NCBI RefSeq assembly: GCF_004364325.1
Contig: NZ_SOCP01000010.1
Location: forward strand, 248,001-312,000
DNA length: 64,000 nucleotides
DNA from: Actinophytocola oryzae
Lineage (GTDB): Bacteria > Actinomycetota > Actinomycetes > Mycobacteriales > Pseudonocardiaceae
Reading direction: 5' to 3'
Positions 25,390 to 35,590 of the stretch are shown one piece after another. The translations under genes and the position numbers were made by a program. Numbering within the stretch: position 1 is the stretch's first letter; each line of letters starts with the position of its first letter. The notes under the pieces were generated by a model. The model was not told the DNA's origin and searched no databases. It saw only the letters and a program-made list of their open reading frames with translations.

Positions 25390-28300
25390 ATGACCCAACG
25401 TGAATCGCGTCGGCGGGGAATCGGCGCGGTGCTCACGGCGGCGGCGCTCGGTATCTCGTTGACGGCCGCACTGCCGTCGACGATCGCCAGCGCCGACCCG
25501 TCGAGACCACCAGACGCTCAGGACCTGCTCGGGAAACAGGACCGCGATCTGCTCATCCAGGCCAAGGAAGACGGCAAGAGCACCGTCACCGTGATGGTGC
25601 TCGCCAAGGACGGCCAGACCAACCAGACCGTCGACCAGCTGGAGAACGCGGGCGCCAAGATCGAGTACCGCGCGGACGAGATCAACTACGTCCGTGCGGA
25701 GATCCCCGTCGACAAGGTCGAGACGGCGGCGAAGGCCTCGGGTCTGCGTGCGTTCGACCTCGACAAGGTGGTCGCGCTCGACAACCCGCGTCCGCAGGGC
25801 ATCGACGACCCCGACCCGCAGCCCGCGCCGGGCAAGAACACGCCCCGGGTCAACCCGTACATGCCGACCGGCGACACCAGTGCCGCGGAGTTCGCCCAGC
25901 AGCAGAACAACAAGTTCGACGGACGCGGCGTGACCGTCGGCATCATCGACTCCGGCGTGGACCTCGGCCACCCGTCGCTCAACACGACGAGCACCGGTGA
26001 GAAGAAGATCGTCGACTGGGTCACCGCCACCGACCCCGGCTTCACCGACGGCGTCAACAACGACGACGACCCGACGTGGATCGACATGTCCAACCCGGCG
26101 CCGGGCCAGCCCGCGCAGTTCCGGTACGGCGTGTTCAACGAGCGCGACCCGCGCCTGGGCGGCGAGCTGGGCAACGACGTCAACCGCGACGGCAACCCGG
26201 CGGGCAGCATCGGCACGTTCGGCGTCCTGTGGGACACCTCCACCAACACGGTGTGGGTGGACACGAACCAGAACAAGAGCTTCGCCGACGACAAGCCGAT
26301 GACCGACTACAAGGTCGCGAACGACCAGGGTGAGTTCGGCCACGACAACCCGGCGACGCCGATCCGCGAGTCGATGCCGTTCGTGGTCCAGACGGACCCG
26401 GCGCACAACACGGTCAACATCGGCATCGTCTCCGGCGAGCACGGCTCGCACGTCGCGGGCATCGTGGCGGGCAACAGCCTGTTCGGCGGCAAGATGAACG
26501 GCGCGGCCCCCGGCGCGAAGCTGGTGTCGGTCCGCATCTGCCTGTTCGTCACCGGCTGCACCGCGCACGCGATGATGGAGGGCATGCGCTACGCAGCGCA
26601 GAACGGCGTCGACGTGATCAACATGTCGGTCGGCGGCCTCGGCCTCATCAACGACGGCGAGGACGACGACGAGCTCTTCTTCAACGAGCTGATCGACGAG
26701 TACAACGTCCAGATCTTCATCTCGGCGGGCAACGACGGCCCCGGTGCCAACACCGCGAGCCAGCCGTCGCTCGGCAGCAAGATCATGAGCGTCGGCTCGT
26801 ACATCACGAAGGCCTCCTGGCAGGCCAACTACGGCTCGAACACGATCCAGGACGAGAACCTGCACCCGTTCTCCGGCCGGGGTCCGACCGAGGCCGGTGG
26901 CTTCAAGCCGGACATCGTCGCGCCGGGCTCGGCGATCTCGACGATCCCGACCTGGATGCCGGGTGGCCCGGTCGTCGGCACCTACAACCTGCCGCCCGGC
27001 TACGCGATGCTGCAGGGCACCTCGATGGCGTCCCCGCAGGCAGCGGGTGCCGCGGCGCTGCTCGTCGGCGCGGCCAAGCTGAAGGGCGTCTCGCACCGTC
27101 CTGACCAGCTGCGGACGGCGATGAAGTCCTCGGCGCGGTTCCTGACGAACTACCAGGCCTACGAGCAGGGCAACGGCCTGATCGACGTGCCCAAGGCGTG
27201 GAACCTGCTGAAGAACGACATCAAGACGACCACGATCACCTCGTCCGTCCCGGTGAACACGGTCCTGTCGAGCTTCATCCGGCCCACCCCGGGCATCGGC
27301 ATCGGCATCTACGACCGCGAGGGCGTGAAGGCAGGCGACCGGTACACGCGCGAGTACACGTTCAAGCGCACCTCCGGTCCGTCGAGCCCCACGACCTACA
27401 ACCTCCAGTGGATGGGCAACGACGGCACGTTCACGTCGGCGGGCACGATCCTGCTGCCGCTGAACAGCGCCGTGAAGTACCGCGTCTCGGTGACCCCGCG
27501 CACCGCGGGCATCCACTCGGCGATCCTGGAGCTCGACAGTCCGCTCACCACGGGCATCGAGTACCAGACGATGAACACGGTCGTCGCCGCGGAGGACTTC
27601 ACGGCGGGGAACGGCTACACGATCAAGCACAGCGGTCAGGTCGGCAGGAACGACTTCGACAGCTACTTCGTCCGGGTCCCGGCCAACACGCCGGCACTGA
27701 AGGTCGACCTGCAGGGCGGCGGCGACACGCCGGGTGCCGGCCAGGTCCGCTTCCTGCGGTTCCACCCGTACGGCGTGCCGGTGGACGACACCCAGACGCC
27801 GGAGTGCTACAACCCGCCGGTCCCGCCGGGGAACGACTGCAACGGCGGGGAGAGCCCGAGGACGCGTACCTACGCCAACCCGACCGCGGGTGTGTGGGAG
27901 ATCGTGGTCGAGGCTCGTCGCACGTCCGACGCCGTGAAGACGCCGTACACGGTGTCCATCGCGGTGCTCGGTGCGACGGTGTCCCCGAACCCCGACGTCA
28001 TCGCGTCCGCGCCGCTGAACCAGCCGGTGGCGCGCCAGTACACGCTGAAAAACGAGTTCGGTCCGTTCACCGGCCGCGCGGTCGGCACCACCCTCGGTAG
28101 TGCGAAGGTGGCCCGCCCGACCATCGCGGACGGCGCGCAGGCCCAGTTCGCCTTCAACGTCACGGCAGGCGCCACACAGGTGACGGCCAAGATCGGCAAC
28201 CCGTCCGACAAGGGTTCCGACCTCGACCTGTTCCTGTACTTCTGCGGCTCCGGCACGTGTGTGCTGGCGGGGCAGAGCGCCGACGGTGACGCGGAAGAGG

Positions 28301-28602
28301 CAGTGACGATCAACAACCCGCCCGCGGGTCAGTGGCTCGCGCTGGTCGACGGCTTCGCGGTGCCGGACGGCACCACGGAGTACGACTACCTCGACGTGTT
28401 CACCAACCCGGCGTTCGGCAACGTGGCCATCACGGACGCGAACGCGGAGCGCGCGGCGGGTTCGTCGTGGACGGTGTCGGGCGTCGTGACCGCCAAGGCC
28501 GCCCCGGCGGCCGGTCGTGTCCTGCTGGGCAACGTCGAGGTCCGCACCGACGAGGACATCCTCGTGGGCAGCGGCGACGTGATCGTCCAGTCGGTCGCGT
28601 AG
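25390..28602 (+). CDS. Secreted S8 subtilisin-like serine protease, large
   Basis: 1070 residues with a Sec signal peptide (RESRRRGIGAVLTAAALGIS ... IASA-DP). The inhibitor-like prodomain (TVTVMVLAKDGQTNQTVDQLE) is followed by catalytic Asp 187 (IIDSGVDLGHP), His 351 (HGSHVAGIVAG) and Ser 545 (GTSMASPQAAGA). The Asp-His distance of about 164 residues is far above the usual 35-45, as in tripeptidyl-peptidase II-like subtilases. The region after about 640 contains two beta-rich PPC-like modules. ATG 25390 follows GAGGG. A strong terminator ends the unit. Confidence 0.93.
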   Translation: MTQRESRRRGIGAVLTAAALGISLTAALPSTIASADPSRPPDAQDLLGKQDRDLLIQAKEDGKSTVTVMVLAKDGQTNQTVDQLENAGAKIEYRADEINYVRAEIPVDKVETAAKASGLRAFDLDKVVALDNPRPQGIDDPDPQPAPGKNTPRVNPYMPTGDTSAAEFAQQQNNKFDGRGVTVGIIDSGVDLGHPSLNTTSTGEKKIVDWVTATDPGFTDGVNNDDDPTWIDMSNPAPGQPAQFRYGVFNERDPRLGGELGNDVNRDGNPAGSIGTFGVLWDTSTNTVWVDTNQNKSFADDKPMTDYKVANDQGEFGHDNPATPIRESMPFVVQTDPAHNTVNIGIVSGEHGSHVAGIVAGNSLFGGKMNGAAPGAKLVSVRICLFVTGCTAHAMMEGMRYAAQNGVDVINMSVGGLGLINDGEDDDELFFNELIDEYNVQIFISAGNDGPGANTASQPSLGSKIMSVGSYITKASWQANYGSNTIQDENLHPFSGRGPTEAGGFKPDIVAPGSAISTIPTWMPGGPVVGTYNLPPGYAMLQGTSMASPQAAGAAALLVGAAKLKGVSHRPDQLRTAMKSSARFLTNYQAYEQGNGLIDVPKAWNLLKNDIKTTTITSSVPVNTVLSSFIRPTPGIGIGIYDREGVKAGDRYTREYTFKRTSGPSSPTTYNLQWMGNDGTFTSAGTILLPLNSAVKYRVSVTPRTAGIHSAILELDSPLTTGIEYQTMNTVVAAEDFTAGNGYTIKHSGQVGRNDFDSYFVRVPANTPALKVDLQGGGDTPGAGQVRFLRFHPYGVPVDDTQTPECYNPPVPPGNDCNGGESPRTRTYANPTAGVWEIVVEARRTSDAVKTPYTVSIAVLGATVSPNPDVIASAPLNQPVARQYTLKNEFGPFTGRAVGTTLGSAKVARPTIADGAQAQFAFNVTAGATQVTAKIGNPSDKGSDLDLFLYFCGSGTCVLAGQSADGDAEEAVTINNPPAGQWLALVDGFAVPDGTTEYDYLDVFTNPAFGNVAITDANAERAAGSSWTVSGVVTAKAAPAAGRVLLGNVEVRTDEDILVGSGDVIVQSVA

Positions 28603-28614
28603 GTCCTGATACGA

Positions 28615-28654
28615 GACGGCCGCCCCCCGGATGCCCATCCGGGGGGCGGCCGTC
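28615..28654 (+). terminator. Strong intrinsic terminator after the S8 protease gene
   Basis: Perfect 19-bp inverted repeat: GACGGCCGCCCCCCGGATG (28615-28633) and its complement (28636-28654) with a 2-nt spacer. There is no U-tract, as is normal for high-GC actinobacteria. Confidence 0.85.
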
Positions 28655-28699
28655 GTCATGTCCGAATACTGCGAGCCCTGCCCCGTGGGCGCTGGCAGC

Positions 28700-30151
28700 A
28701 TGGACGACGTGCTGATAGACGAGGAACAGGGTTACCGGGCGTCGATGTCGAGGGACGCCCGCTTCGACGGCCAGTTCATCCTGGCGGTGCGGACCACCGG
28801 CATCTACTGCCGCCCGTCCTGTCCGGCGATCATGCCGAAACGCACGAACGTGGTGTTCTTCTCGACGGCCGCCGCGGCCCAGCAGTCCGGCTTCCGGGCG
28901 TGCCGCCGCTGCCTGCCGGACTCGGTGCCGGGCTCCCCGGAGTGGAACCTGCGGGCGGACCTCGCGGGTCGGGCGATGCGCCTCATCACGGACGGAACGG
29001 TCGAACGGGAGGGTGTGCCGGGGCTGGCGCGCCGCCTGGGCTACTCGGACCGCCACGTGACGCGGGTCCTGACCGCGGAGCTGGGTGCGGGCCCGCTGGC
29101 CCTGGCCCGTGCGCATCGCGCCCACTCGGCCCGCCTGCTGATCGAGACGACGACCCTCTCACTGGCGGACATCGCCTTCGCTGCGGGTTTCGCGAGCGTG
29201 CGGCAGTTCAACGACACGATCAAGGCGGTCTTCGCGACGACGCCGACGGGACTGCGGGTCGCGGCCAAGCGCCACGCGACCCCGACCGCCCCCGGCAAGG
29301 TGACGCTGCGCCTGCCGTACCGGGAGCCGTTCGACTACGACGGGCTGCTGAGCTTCCTCGCGGCCAGGGCCGTCCAGGGCGTGGAAGCCGTGGTGGACGG
29401 CGCGTACGGCAGGACGATGCGTCTGGCCCACGGCGTGGGAACGGCGTGGCTGACGCCTTCGGCAGGTCACCTGAGCTGCACGCTGTCCCTGACGGACATG
29501 AGGGACCTCGGCAGCGCGGTGACCCGGGTGCGCCGCCTGCTGGACCTCGACGCCGACCCGGGTGCGGTCAACGAGGTCCTCGGCGCGGACCCGCGACTCG
29601 AGGCGCACGCGCGGAAGACCCCCGGCCTGCGCCTGCCCGGCGCGGTGGACGGCGCGGAGATCGTGACCAGAGCCCTGATCGGCCAACAGATCACGGTCGC
29701 TGCGGCCCGCAGAGCCCTGACGAACCTGACCGGGTGCCTGGGCACCCGGCTCCCGACCCCGGACGGCCCGCTGACGATGGTTTTCCCCACTCCCGAAGCG
29801 ATCGCGACACGAGCGGGAGAGATCCTCAGAGGACCGGCTCGACGGATCGCCACGATCGGCACGGTCAACGAGGCGCTGGCGTCGGGTGAACTGGAGGTCC
29901 ACGTGGGCGCGGACCCCCAGGAGCTGTCGGAAACGCTGCAGAAGTTCTCCGGCGTGGGGCCGTGGACGGCGGGTTACGTGCTGATGCGTGTCCTCGGCGC
30001 CCCGGACATCCTGCTGACCGGTGACGTGGCCATGCGCAAGGGCGCGGCGAACCTGGGTATCCCGTCGGCGCCGGCGGAGCTGGAGGCCTACGCGAGCCGG
30101 TGGCGTCCGTGGCGCAGCTATGCGGGCATGCACCTGTGGTCGGCGAGCTGA
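28700..30151 (+). CDS. Ada-AraC-AlkA fusion: alkylation sensor and 3-methyladenine DNA glycosylase
   Basis: About 483 residues in three parts. Residues 1-75: Ada N-terminal domain with Zn/methyl-acceptor cysteines (TTGIYCRPSCP ... RACRRCLPD). Then an AraC helix-turn-helix pair (LARRLGYSDRHVTRVLTAELG; LADIAFAAGFASVRQFNDTIK). Then an AlkA glycosylase with helix-hairpin-helix KFSGVGPWTAGYVLMR and catalytic Asp in LLTGDVAMRKG. It senses methylphosphotriesters, activates repair genes and excises alkylated purines. The O6-methylguanine transferase domain of E. coli Ada is absent. The start at 28700 is chosen near the first conserved residue. Confidence 0.93.
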   Translation: MDDVLIDEEQGYRASMSRDARFDGQFILAVRTTGIYCRPSCPAIMPKRTNVVFFSTAAAAQQSGFRACRRCLPDSVPGSPEWNLRADLAGRAMRLITDGTVEREGVPGLARRLGYSDRHVTRVLTAELGAGPLALARAHRAHSARLLIETTTLSLADIAFAAGFASVRQFNDTIKAVFATTPTGLRVAAKRHATPTAPGKVTLRLPYREPFDYDGLLSFLAARAVQGVEAVVDGAYGRTMRLAHGVGTAWLTPSAGHLSCTLSLTDMRDLGSAVTRVRRLLDLDADPGAVNEVLGADPRLEAHARKTPGLRLPGAVDGAEIVTRALIGQQITVAAARRALTNLTGCLGTRLPTPDGPLTMVFPTPEAIATRAGEILRGPARRIATIGTVNEALASGELEVHVGADPQELSETLQKFSGVGPWTAGYVLMRVLGAPDILLTGDVAMRKGAANLGIPSAPAELEAYASRWRPWRSYAGMHLWSAS

Positions 30152-30179
30152 GCTGTGACATCGGCTCGCTCCGCTCGCG

Positions 30180-30211
30180 GTGAGTGGGCCTTCATCCGGC
30201 GTCCCACTCAC
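30180..30211. terminator. Inverted repeat between convergent genes, probable terminator
   Basis: GTGAGTGGG (30180-30188) and CCCACTCAC (30203-30211) form a perfect 9-bp stem with a 14-nt loop. It lies between the Ada-AlkA stop (30151) and the LacI stop (30264), so it can serve both strands. Confidence 0.6.
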
Positions 30212-30263
30212 GGCGTCGCGGGGTTGCACGGTTTGCTTGCGCGGCGCCTTCAGCGGGGTCCGC

Positions 30264-31262
30264 CTACAGGCCGCAGCCACACGAGTTCCGGTGCATGAAG
30301 GTCGTCGCCAGGCGGGCGGTCGTCGGGGGCCGCGACGGGTCCGCGACCCGTTCCAGCAGCATGCGCACCGCGGTGCGGCCCATCTCCGCGATCGGTTGGG
30401 CCACGGTGGTCAGCGGCGGGTCCACCAGGTCCGCCCAGTCGACGTCGTCGTACCCCACCACCGCCAGGTCGCGTCCCACCTTCAACCCCTGCGCCCGGCA
30501 CTCGTGCAGTGCTCCCGACAGCATCACGTTGTTCCCCGCCACCACCGCCGTCGGCGGCGACGGCAGCGCCAGCATCTGCCGCAACGCCTCGGCCGCCGGC
30601 TCCGCGGCCGACGAGCCGGACACCACCAGCGCGGGGTCCCACGTCAGCTTCGACCGCCCCAACCCCAGCCGGTAGCCCAGCACCCGCTCGGTCGTGGTCG
30701 CGAGCCCGTCCATCCCGCTGATCATCCCGATCCGCCGGTGGCCGACCGACGCGAGGTGCTGCACCAGCCCGGACGTCGCGTAGATGTTCTCCGGGCCGAC
30801 CTGGTCGAGGTCCTGCGCCGTGGTCAAGCGGTCCACGAGCACGAGCGGGATCTGCAGCTGCCGCAGCTCCTTCAGCACCACGGCACCCGGCGACGGCGTG
30901 AGGATCAACCCGTCCACCCGCCGCGACCGCAGGGTCCGCACCGCCGCCTGCTCGACGGACGGCTCGTCGTGCGTGTCCGCGAGCACCAGCGTGTAACCGG
31001 ATCGGGTGATCTCGTGCTCCATGGAACGCAGCAACTCGGCGAAGTACGGGTTCGCGACCAGGGAAATCGCCACGCCGAGGGTTCGGGTGCCGCCGGTGAC
31101 GAGAGACCGCGCGATAGCGTCTCCGGTGTACCCGGTCTGCTCGACCGCGGCCAGCACGCGTGCCTTCGTCTCCGGCGCGACGGATCTGGTCGAGTTGACC
31201 ACGTGCGACACGGTGGTGATGGACACGCCGGCGAGCTCGGCGACCTCCTTCATCGTGACCAC
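30264..31262 (-). CDS. LacI-family transcriptional regulator of the adjacent sugar importer
   Basis: 332 residues. The helix-turn-helix MKEVAELAGVSITTVSHVVN is at the N-terminus, followed by a periplasmic-binding-protein-like effector domain (TLGVAISLVANPYFAELLRSM). GTG 31262 is chosen because AGGAG lies 6 nt upstream; an ATG three codons later is the alternative. It is divergent from the frc-like operon, with LacI-type operators between (31287-31313), so it probably represses the importer until the sugar or its phosphate is present. Confidence 0.92.
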   Translation of the reverse strand: MVTMKEVAELAGVSITTVSHVVNSTRSVAPETKARVLAAVEQTGYTGDAIARSLVTGGTRTLGVAISLVANPYFAELLRSMEHEITRSGYTLVLADTHDEPSVEQAAVRTLRSRRVDGLILTPSPGAVVLKELRQLQIPLVLVDRLTTAQDLDQVGPENIYATSGLVQHLASVGHRRIGMISGMDGLATTTERVLGYRLGLGRSKLTWDPALVVSGSSAAEPAAEALRQMLALPSPPTAVVAGNNVMLSGALHECRAQGLKVGRDLAVVGYDDVDWADLVDPPLTTVAQPIAEMGRTAVRMLLERVADPSRPPTTARLATTFMHRNSCGCGL

Positions 31263-31286
31263 GGTCAGCTCCTTGATCGAGGAAGG

Positions 31287-31313
31287 CGCAAGCGTTTGCG
31301 CAAACGGTTGCGT
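31287..31313. promoter_or_regulatory. Overlapping LacI-family operators
   Basis: GCGCAAGCGTTTGCGC (31287-31302) and GCGCAAACGGTTGCG (31299-31313) are two near-palindromic GCAA-N4-TTGC sites with the central CG typical of LacI-family targets. They lie in the divergent region 25 bp from the regulator start and 56 bp from the binding-protein start, so one complex could silence both genes. Confidence 0.75.
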
Positions 31314-31368
31314 CACCGTACTGATCGCAATAACTTCCCCGCAAACCAGCCCTGTTCTGGAGGTAGCC

Positions 31369-32355
31369 ATGGGACGCCGAGGTCCTGCCCTCGTCGCGCT
31401 TGTCGCGGTCGCCGCGCTCGCGGTCGGCTGTACCAGTACCAAGTCCGGGTCTGACGACGCCGCCGGGGACGGCAAAACGAAGATCGGCCTGGTCACCAAG
31501 ACCGACAGCAATCCCTACTTCGTCGCGTTGCGGGAGGCGGCCAAGGCACAGGCCGACAAGAACGGCGCGGAACTGGTCGCGCTCGCGGGCAAGTTCGACG
31601 GCGACAACGACGGCCAGGTCGCCGCCATCGAGAACCTCGTCCAGCAGGGCGCGAAGACGATCCTGGTGACGCCGAACAACTCGACCGGCATCCTCGGGGC
31701 GATCAAGAAGGCCCGCGACAAGGGTGTCCTGGTGATCGCGCTCGACACCGAGACCGACCCGCAGGACGCGGTCGACGCGACCATCGCCACCGACAACACC
31801 GAGGCGGGCCGCCTGCAGGGCCAGTACGTGAAGGCCGCGCTGAACGGCCAGCCCGCCAGGTCGATCCTCCTGGACGGCACCCCGGGTTCGACCGTGTCCG
31901 AGCAGCGCCACGCGGGCTACGTCGAGTCGGCGCAGCCGGAGGACCTCGGCACCGAGGCGACCAACGGCGAGCAGAACAAGGCACAGCAGGCGACCGAGAA
32001 CCTGCTGCAGCGCGCGACGACGGTGAACTCCGTCTACACGATCAACGAGCCCGCGGCCCGTGGCGCGTACGTCGCGCTGAAGGCGAAGAACCTGGCGGAC
32101 AAGGTCGTCATCGGCTCGATCGACGGCTCGTGCGACGGCGTCACCGCGGTGAAGAACGGCGAGATCGCCGTGACGGTCATGCAGTTCCCGAAGAAGATGG
32201 CCGAGCAGGGCGTGGACTTCGCCGTCGAGTTCGCGAAGTCGGGCAAGAAGCCCAGCGGGTTCGTCAAGACCGACACCGCCGTGGTCACCGACAAGCCGAT
32301 CGCGGGCATCGACAGCAAGGACACCGCCTGGGGCCTCGAGAACTGCTGGGGCTGA
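31369..32355 (+). CDS. Sugar ABC transporter substrate-binding lipoprotein (FrcB-like)
   Basis: 328 residues. The signal peptide MGRRGPALVALVAVAALAVG ends in lipobox VGC. The mature fold is the periplasmic-binding-protein-like 4 class (KIGLVTKTDSNPYFVALREA, LVTPNNSTGILGAIKKARDK) used for ribose, fructose and related sugars. CTGGAGG precedes the ATG. It heads an operon of permease, ATPase and two kinases. The similarity in gene content to rhizobial frcBCAK points to fructose or a related monosaccharide; specificity is inferred. Confidence 0.9.
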   Translation: MGRRGPALVALVAVAALAVGCTSTKSGSDDAAGDGKTKIGLVTKTDSNPYFVALREAAKAQADKNGAELVALAGKFDGDNDGQVAAIENLVQQGAKTILVTPNNSTGILGAIKKARDKGVLVIALDTETDPQDAVDATIATDNTEAGRLQGQYVKAALNGQPARSILLDGTPGSTVSEQRHAGYVESAQPEDLGTEATNGEQNKAQQATENLLQRATTVNSVYTINEPAARGAYVALKAKNLADKVVIGSIDGSCDGVTAVKNGEIAVTVMQFPKKMAEQGVDFAVEFAKSGKKPSGFVKTDTAVVTDKPIAGIDSKDTAWGLENCWG

Positions 32356-32359
32356 GTGG

Positions 32360-33324
32360 ATGACGACCCGCGTTTCACCGAGCGAGTACATCCTCCGCAC
32401 CCCGGCGATCGGTCCGGCGATCGCGCTCGTGGTCGCGGTCGTCGTCTTCGGCCTGACGACGGACACGTTCCTCAACGTCGACAACCTGTCGCTGGTCGTG
32501 CAGCAGTCGCTGGTGATCGGCACGCTCGCGCTCGGTCAGACCCTCGTCATCCTCACGGCGGGCATCGACCTCGCGAACGCGTCGATCGCGGTGTTCTCGA
32601 CGCTGCTGATCGCGAAGCTCGCGATGACCGGCACCGACGGCGTGGTCGCGCTGCTCGTCGGCATCCTCGCGGCCGGCGCGATCGGCTGTGTCACCGGCGG
32701 CCTGGTCACGGGTCTGCGGCTGCCGCCGTTCATCGTGACCCTCGGCATGCTGACGATCGTGACCGCGGTCAGCCGGATCTACGCGCAGGGCCAGAGCTTC
32801 CCGGTCACGGACGGGACGCTCGGCTGGCTCGGCACGACGCAGTACCTGTTCGGGCAGATCGAGGTCACCTACGGCATGGCGGTCATGCTCGCGATGTTCC
32901 TCGGCCTCTGGTACGCGCTGTCGCGCACGGCGTGGGGCAAGCACGTCTACGCCGTCGGCAACGACCCGGAGTCCGCGCGGCTGTCGGGTATCCACGTGCG
33001 CCGGACGGTCCTGTCGGTCTACCTGGTGGCCGGCCTGATCTACGGCATCGCGGCCTGGCAGGCACTGGGCCGGGTGCCGAACGCCGACCCGAACGCGTTC
33101 CAGCTGGGCAACCTGGACTCGATCACCGCGGTGGTGATCGGCGGTACCAGCCTGTTCGGCGGGCGGGGCAGCGTGCTGGGCACGTTGGTCGGCGCGCTGA
33201 TCGTCGCGGTGCTGCGGTCCGGGCTGACGCAGGCGGGGATCGACAACCTGTACCAGGACGTGGCGACCGGCGTGCTGGTGATCGCCGCGGTGGCGGTCGA
33301 CCGGTTCTCCCGAGGGAGGCAGCG

Positions 33325-33328
<4 letters not shown>
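32360..33328 (+). CDS. Sugar ABC transporter permease (FrcC/RbsC-like)
   Basis: 322 residues with eight to ten predicted spans (GPAIALVVAVVVFGLTTDTF; LRLPPFIVTLGMLTIVTAV). GNDPESARLSGIHVRRTVLSVY is the conserved cytoplasmic coupling loop and IGGTSLFGGRGSVLGTLVGA the family C-terminal motif. It lies 4 bp after the binding protein and overlaps the ATPase by 4 bp. Confidence 0.94.
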
Positions 33329-34124
<796 letters not shown>

Positions 34125-34128
<4 letters not shown>

Positions 34129-34970
34129 CACTGGTGGTGGCGGTCGGCCTGTGCACGGTCGACCTGGTGCAGCGCGTGACGGCGTTGCCCGCACCGGGCG
34201 AGAAGGTGCAGTCGCTGTCGGTCGAGGTGGCGGCGGGCGGCCCGGCCGCCAACGCGGCGGTGGCGGTCGCCGCGCTGGGCGGCCGCGCCCGGCTGTCCAC
34301 CGTGCTGGGCAACCATCCTCTGGCCCGGCTGGCCGCCGAGGACCTGTCGTCCTGCGGTGTGGAGCTGACGGACGCGCTCCCGGACCGGGCCGACCCGCCC
34401 GCGGTGAGCGCGGTGTCGGTGCGAGCGTCGGACGGCGAACGCACGGTGGTCTCCCACAACGCGGCGGGCGTGGCGGCACCCCCGCTGGTGGACCTGACGT
34501 CCGCGAACGCCCTGCTGCTGGACGGACACCACCCCGCGCTGGCGCTGCACGCGGCCAGGTCGGCGAGGGAACGGGGAGTCCCGGTGGTGCTGGATGCCGG
34601 CAGCTGGAAGCCCGTCCTGGCGGAGCTTCTGCAGTACGTCGACGTCTGCGCCTGTTCGTCGACGTTCAGGTCGCCGAGCCTGCTGACCAACCCGGTGGTG
34701 ATCAGGACGAACGGTCCGGACCCGGTCACCTGGTCGACGGGCGAGGCGCAGGGCAGGGTGGCGGCACGACGGGTGCGGGCCAGGGACACGACGGGCGCGG
34801 GCGACGTCTGGCACGGTGCGCTGGCTCTGGCGGTGGGGCGGCTGGGCGCGGTCCCGACCGCGGCCGAAGTACCGGCGCTGATCAGGTACGCGAACCAGGC
34901 GGCGGCGGTGCGAATCCAGCACGAGGGAGCAAGAGCATGGGTGAAGCCGATGCTGAGCCAGATGCCGTGA
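34125..34970 (+). CDS. PfkB-family carbohydrate kinase
   Basis: 281 residues, ribokinase fold. The N-terminal glycine motif AAGGPAANAAVAVAALGG and the C-terminal anion-hole/catalytic motif DTTGAGDVWHGALALAV (Asp as base) are intact. It presumably phosphorylates the sugar brought in by the upstream importer. GTG 34125 overlaps the ATPase stop by 4 bp. Short for the family (usually 300-330); the lid region between about 40 and 110 looks trimmed. Confidence 0.9.
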
Positions 34971-35581
34971 ACCTGGCGGCTCTGGTGGAGCGCGCCAGAA
35001 ACCTGGGCCCGGGAAGGGTGTTGCTGGGCATCTGCGGTGCTCCCGGGGCGGGAAAGTCGACGCTGGCCGGACGCCTGGTGACCGCTCTGGGCGACGAGGC
35101 GGTGTACGTGGGAATGGACGGTTTCCACCTGGCGCAGGTCGAGCTGGAAAGGCTGGGCAGAACGGCGAGAAAGGGCGCCCCGGACACCTTCGACGCGGCA
35201 GGCTACGTGAATCTCCTGCACCGCTTGAGAACCGAGCCGACGGTGACGGTCTACGCCCCGGAGTTCCGCCGGGAAATAGAGGAACCAATAGCAGGTGCGG
35301 TCCCGGTCAAGCCCGAACACCGAATAGTGGTAACGGAAGGAAACTACCTGCTGCTGGGAACCAGTCCGTGGCACGAGGTGCGGACCCACCTGACGGAAAC
35401 GTGGTTCCTGTCCCCGGCCGAGTCGGTCAGAAGGGAACGTCTGACAGCCCGCCACAGGGCGTTCGGCAGAACACTCGAGGAGGCCCGCGAACGAACCCTG
35501 GGCTCAGACGAACACAACGCGGTACTGATCAACGCCACCCGCCCGGCGGCCGACCTGCTACTGACCGCGGTCCTGGACTGA
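34937..35581 (+). CDS. FrcK-like nucleoside/sugar kinase (uridine-kinase-like P-loop)
   Basis: 214 residues. P-loop GICGAPGAGKSTLAGRL near residue 30, DGFHLAQVELERLGR and VTEGNYLLL are hallmarks of the PanK/uridine-kinase-like group that includes rhizobial FrcK. ATG 34937, with GAGGGAG 7 nt upstream, overlaps the PfkB gene by 34 bp. A second kinase in the operon suggests phosphorylation of the same sugar at another position or of a by-product. Codon use is less GC-biased around 35270-35350 than in the neighbouring genes. Confidence 0.85.
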   Translation: MGEADAEPDAVNLAALVERARNLGPGRVLLGICGAPGAGKSTLAGRLVTALGDEAVYVGMDGFHLAQVELERLGRTARKGAPDTFDAAGYVNLLHRLRTEPTVTVYAPEFRREIEEPIAGAVPVKPEHRIVVTEGNYLLLGTSPWHEVRTHLTETWFLSPAESVRRERLTARHRAFGRTLEEARERTLGSDEHNAVLINATRPAADLLLTAVLD

Positions 35582-35590
35582 CCGCGACGA

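Noticed and set aside
25303..28701. Very long open frame (over 1100 codons) on the minus strand opposite the S8 protease gene
   Set aside because: It is Arg/His/Val-rich and mirrors the codon bias of the real gene on the plus strand. It contains no known motif and no ribosome site; the plus strand has a full subtilase triad and signal peptide.
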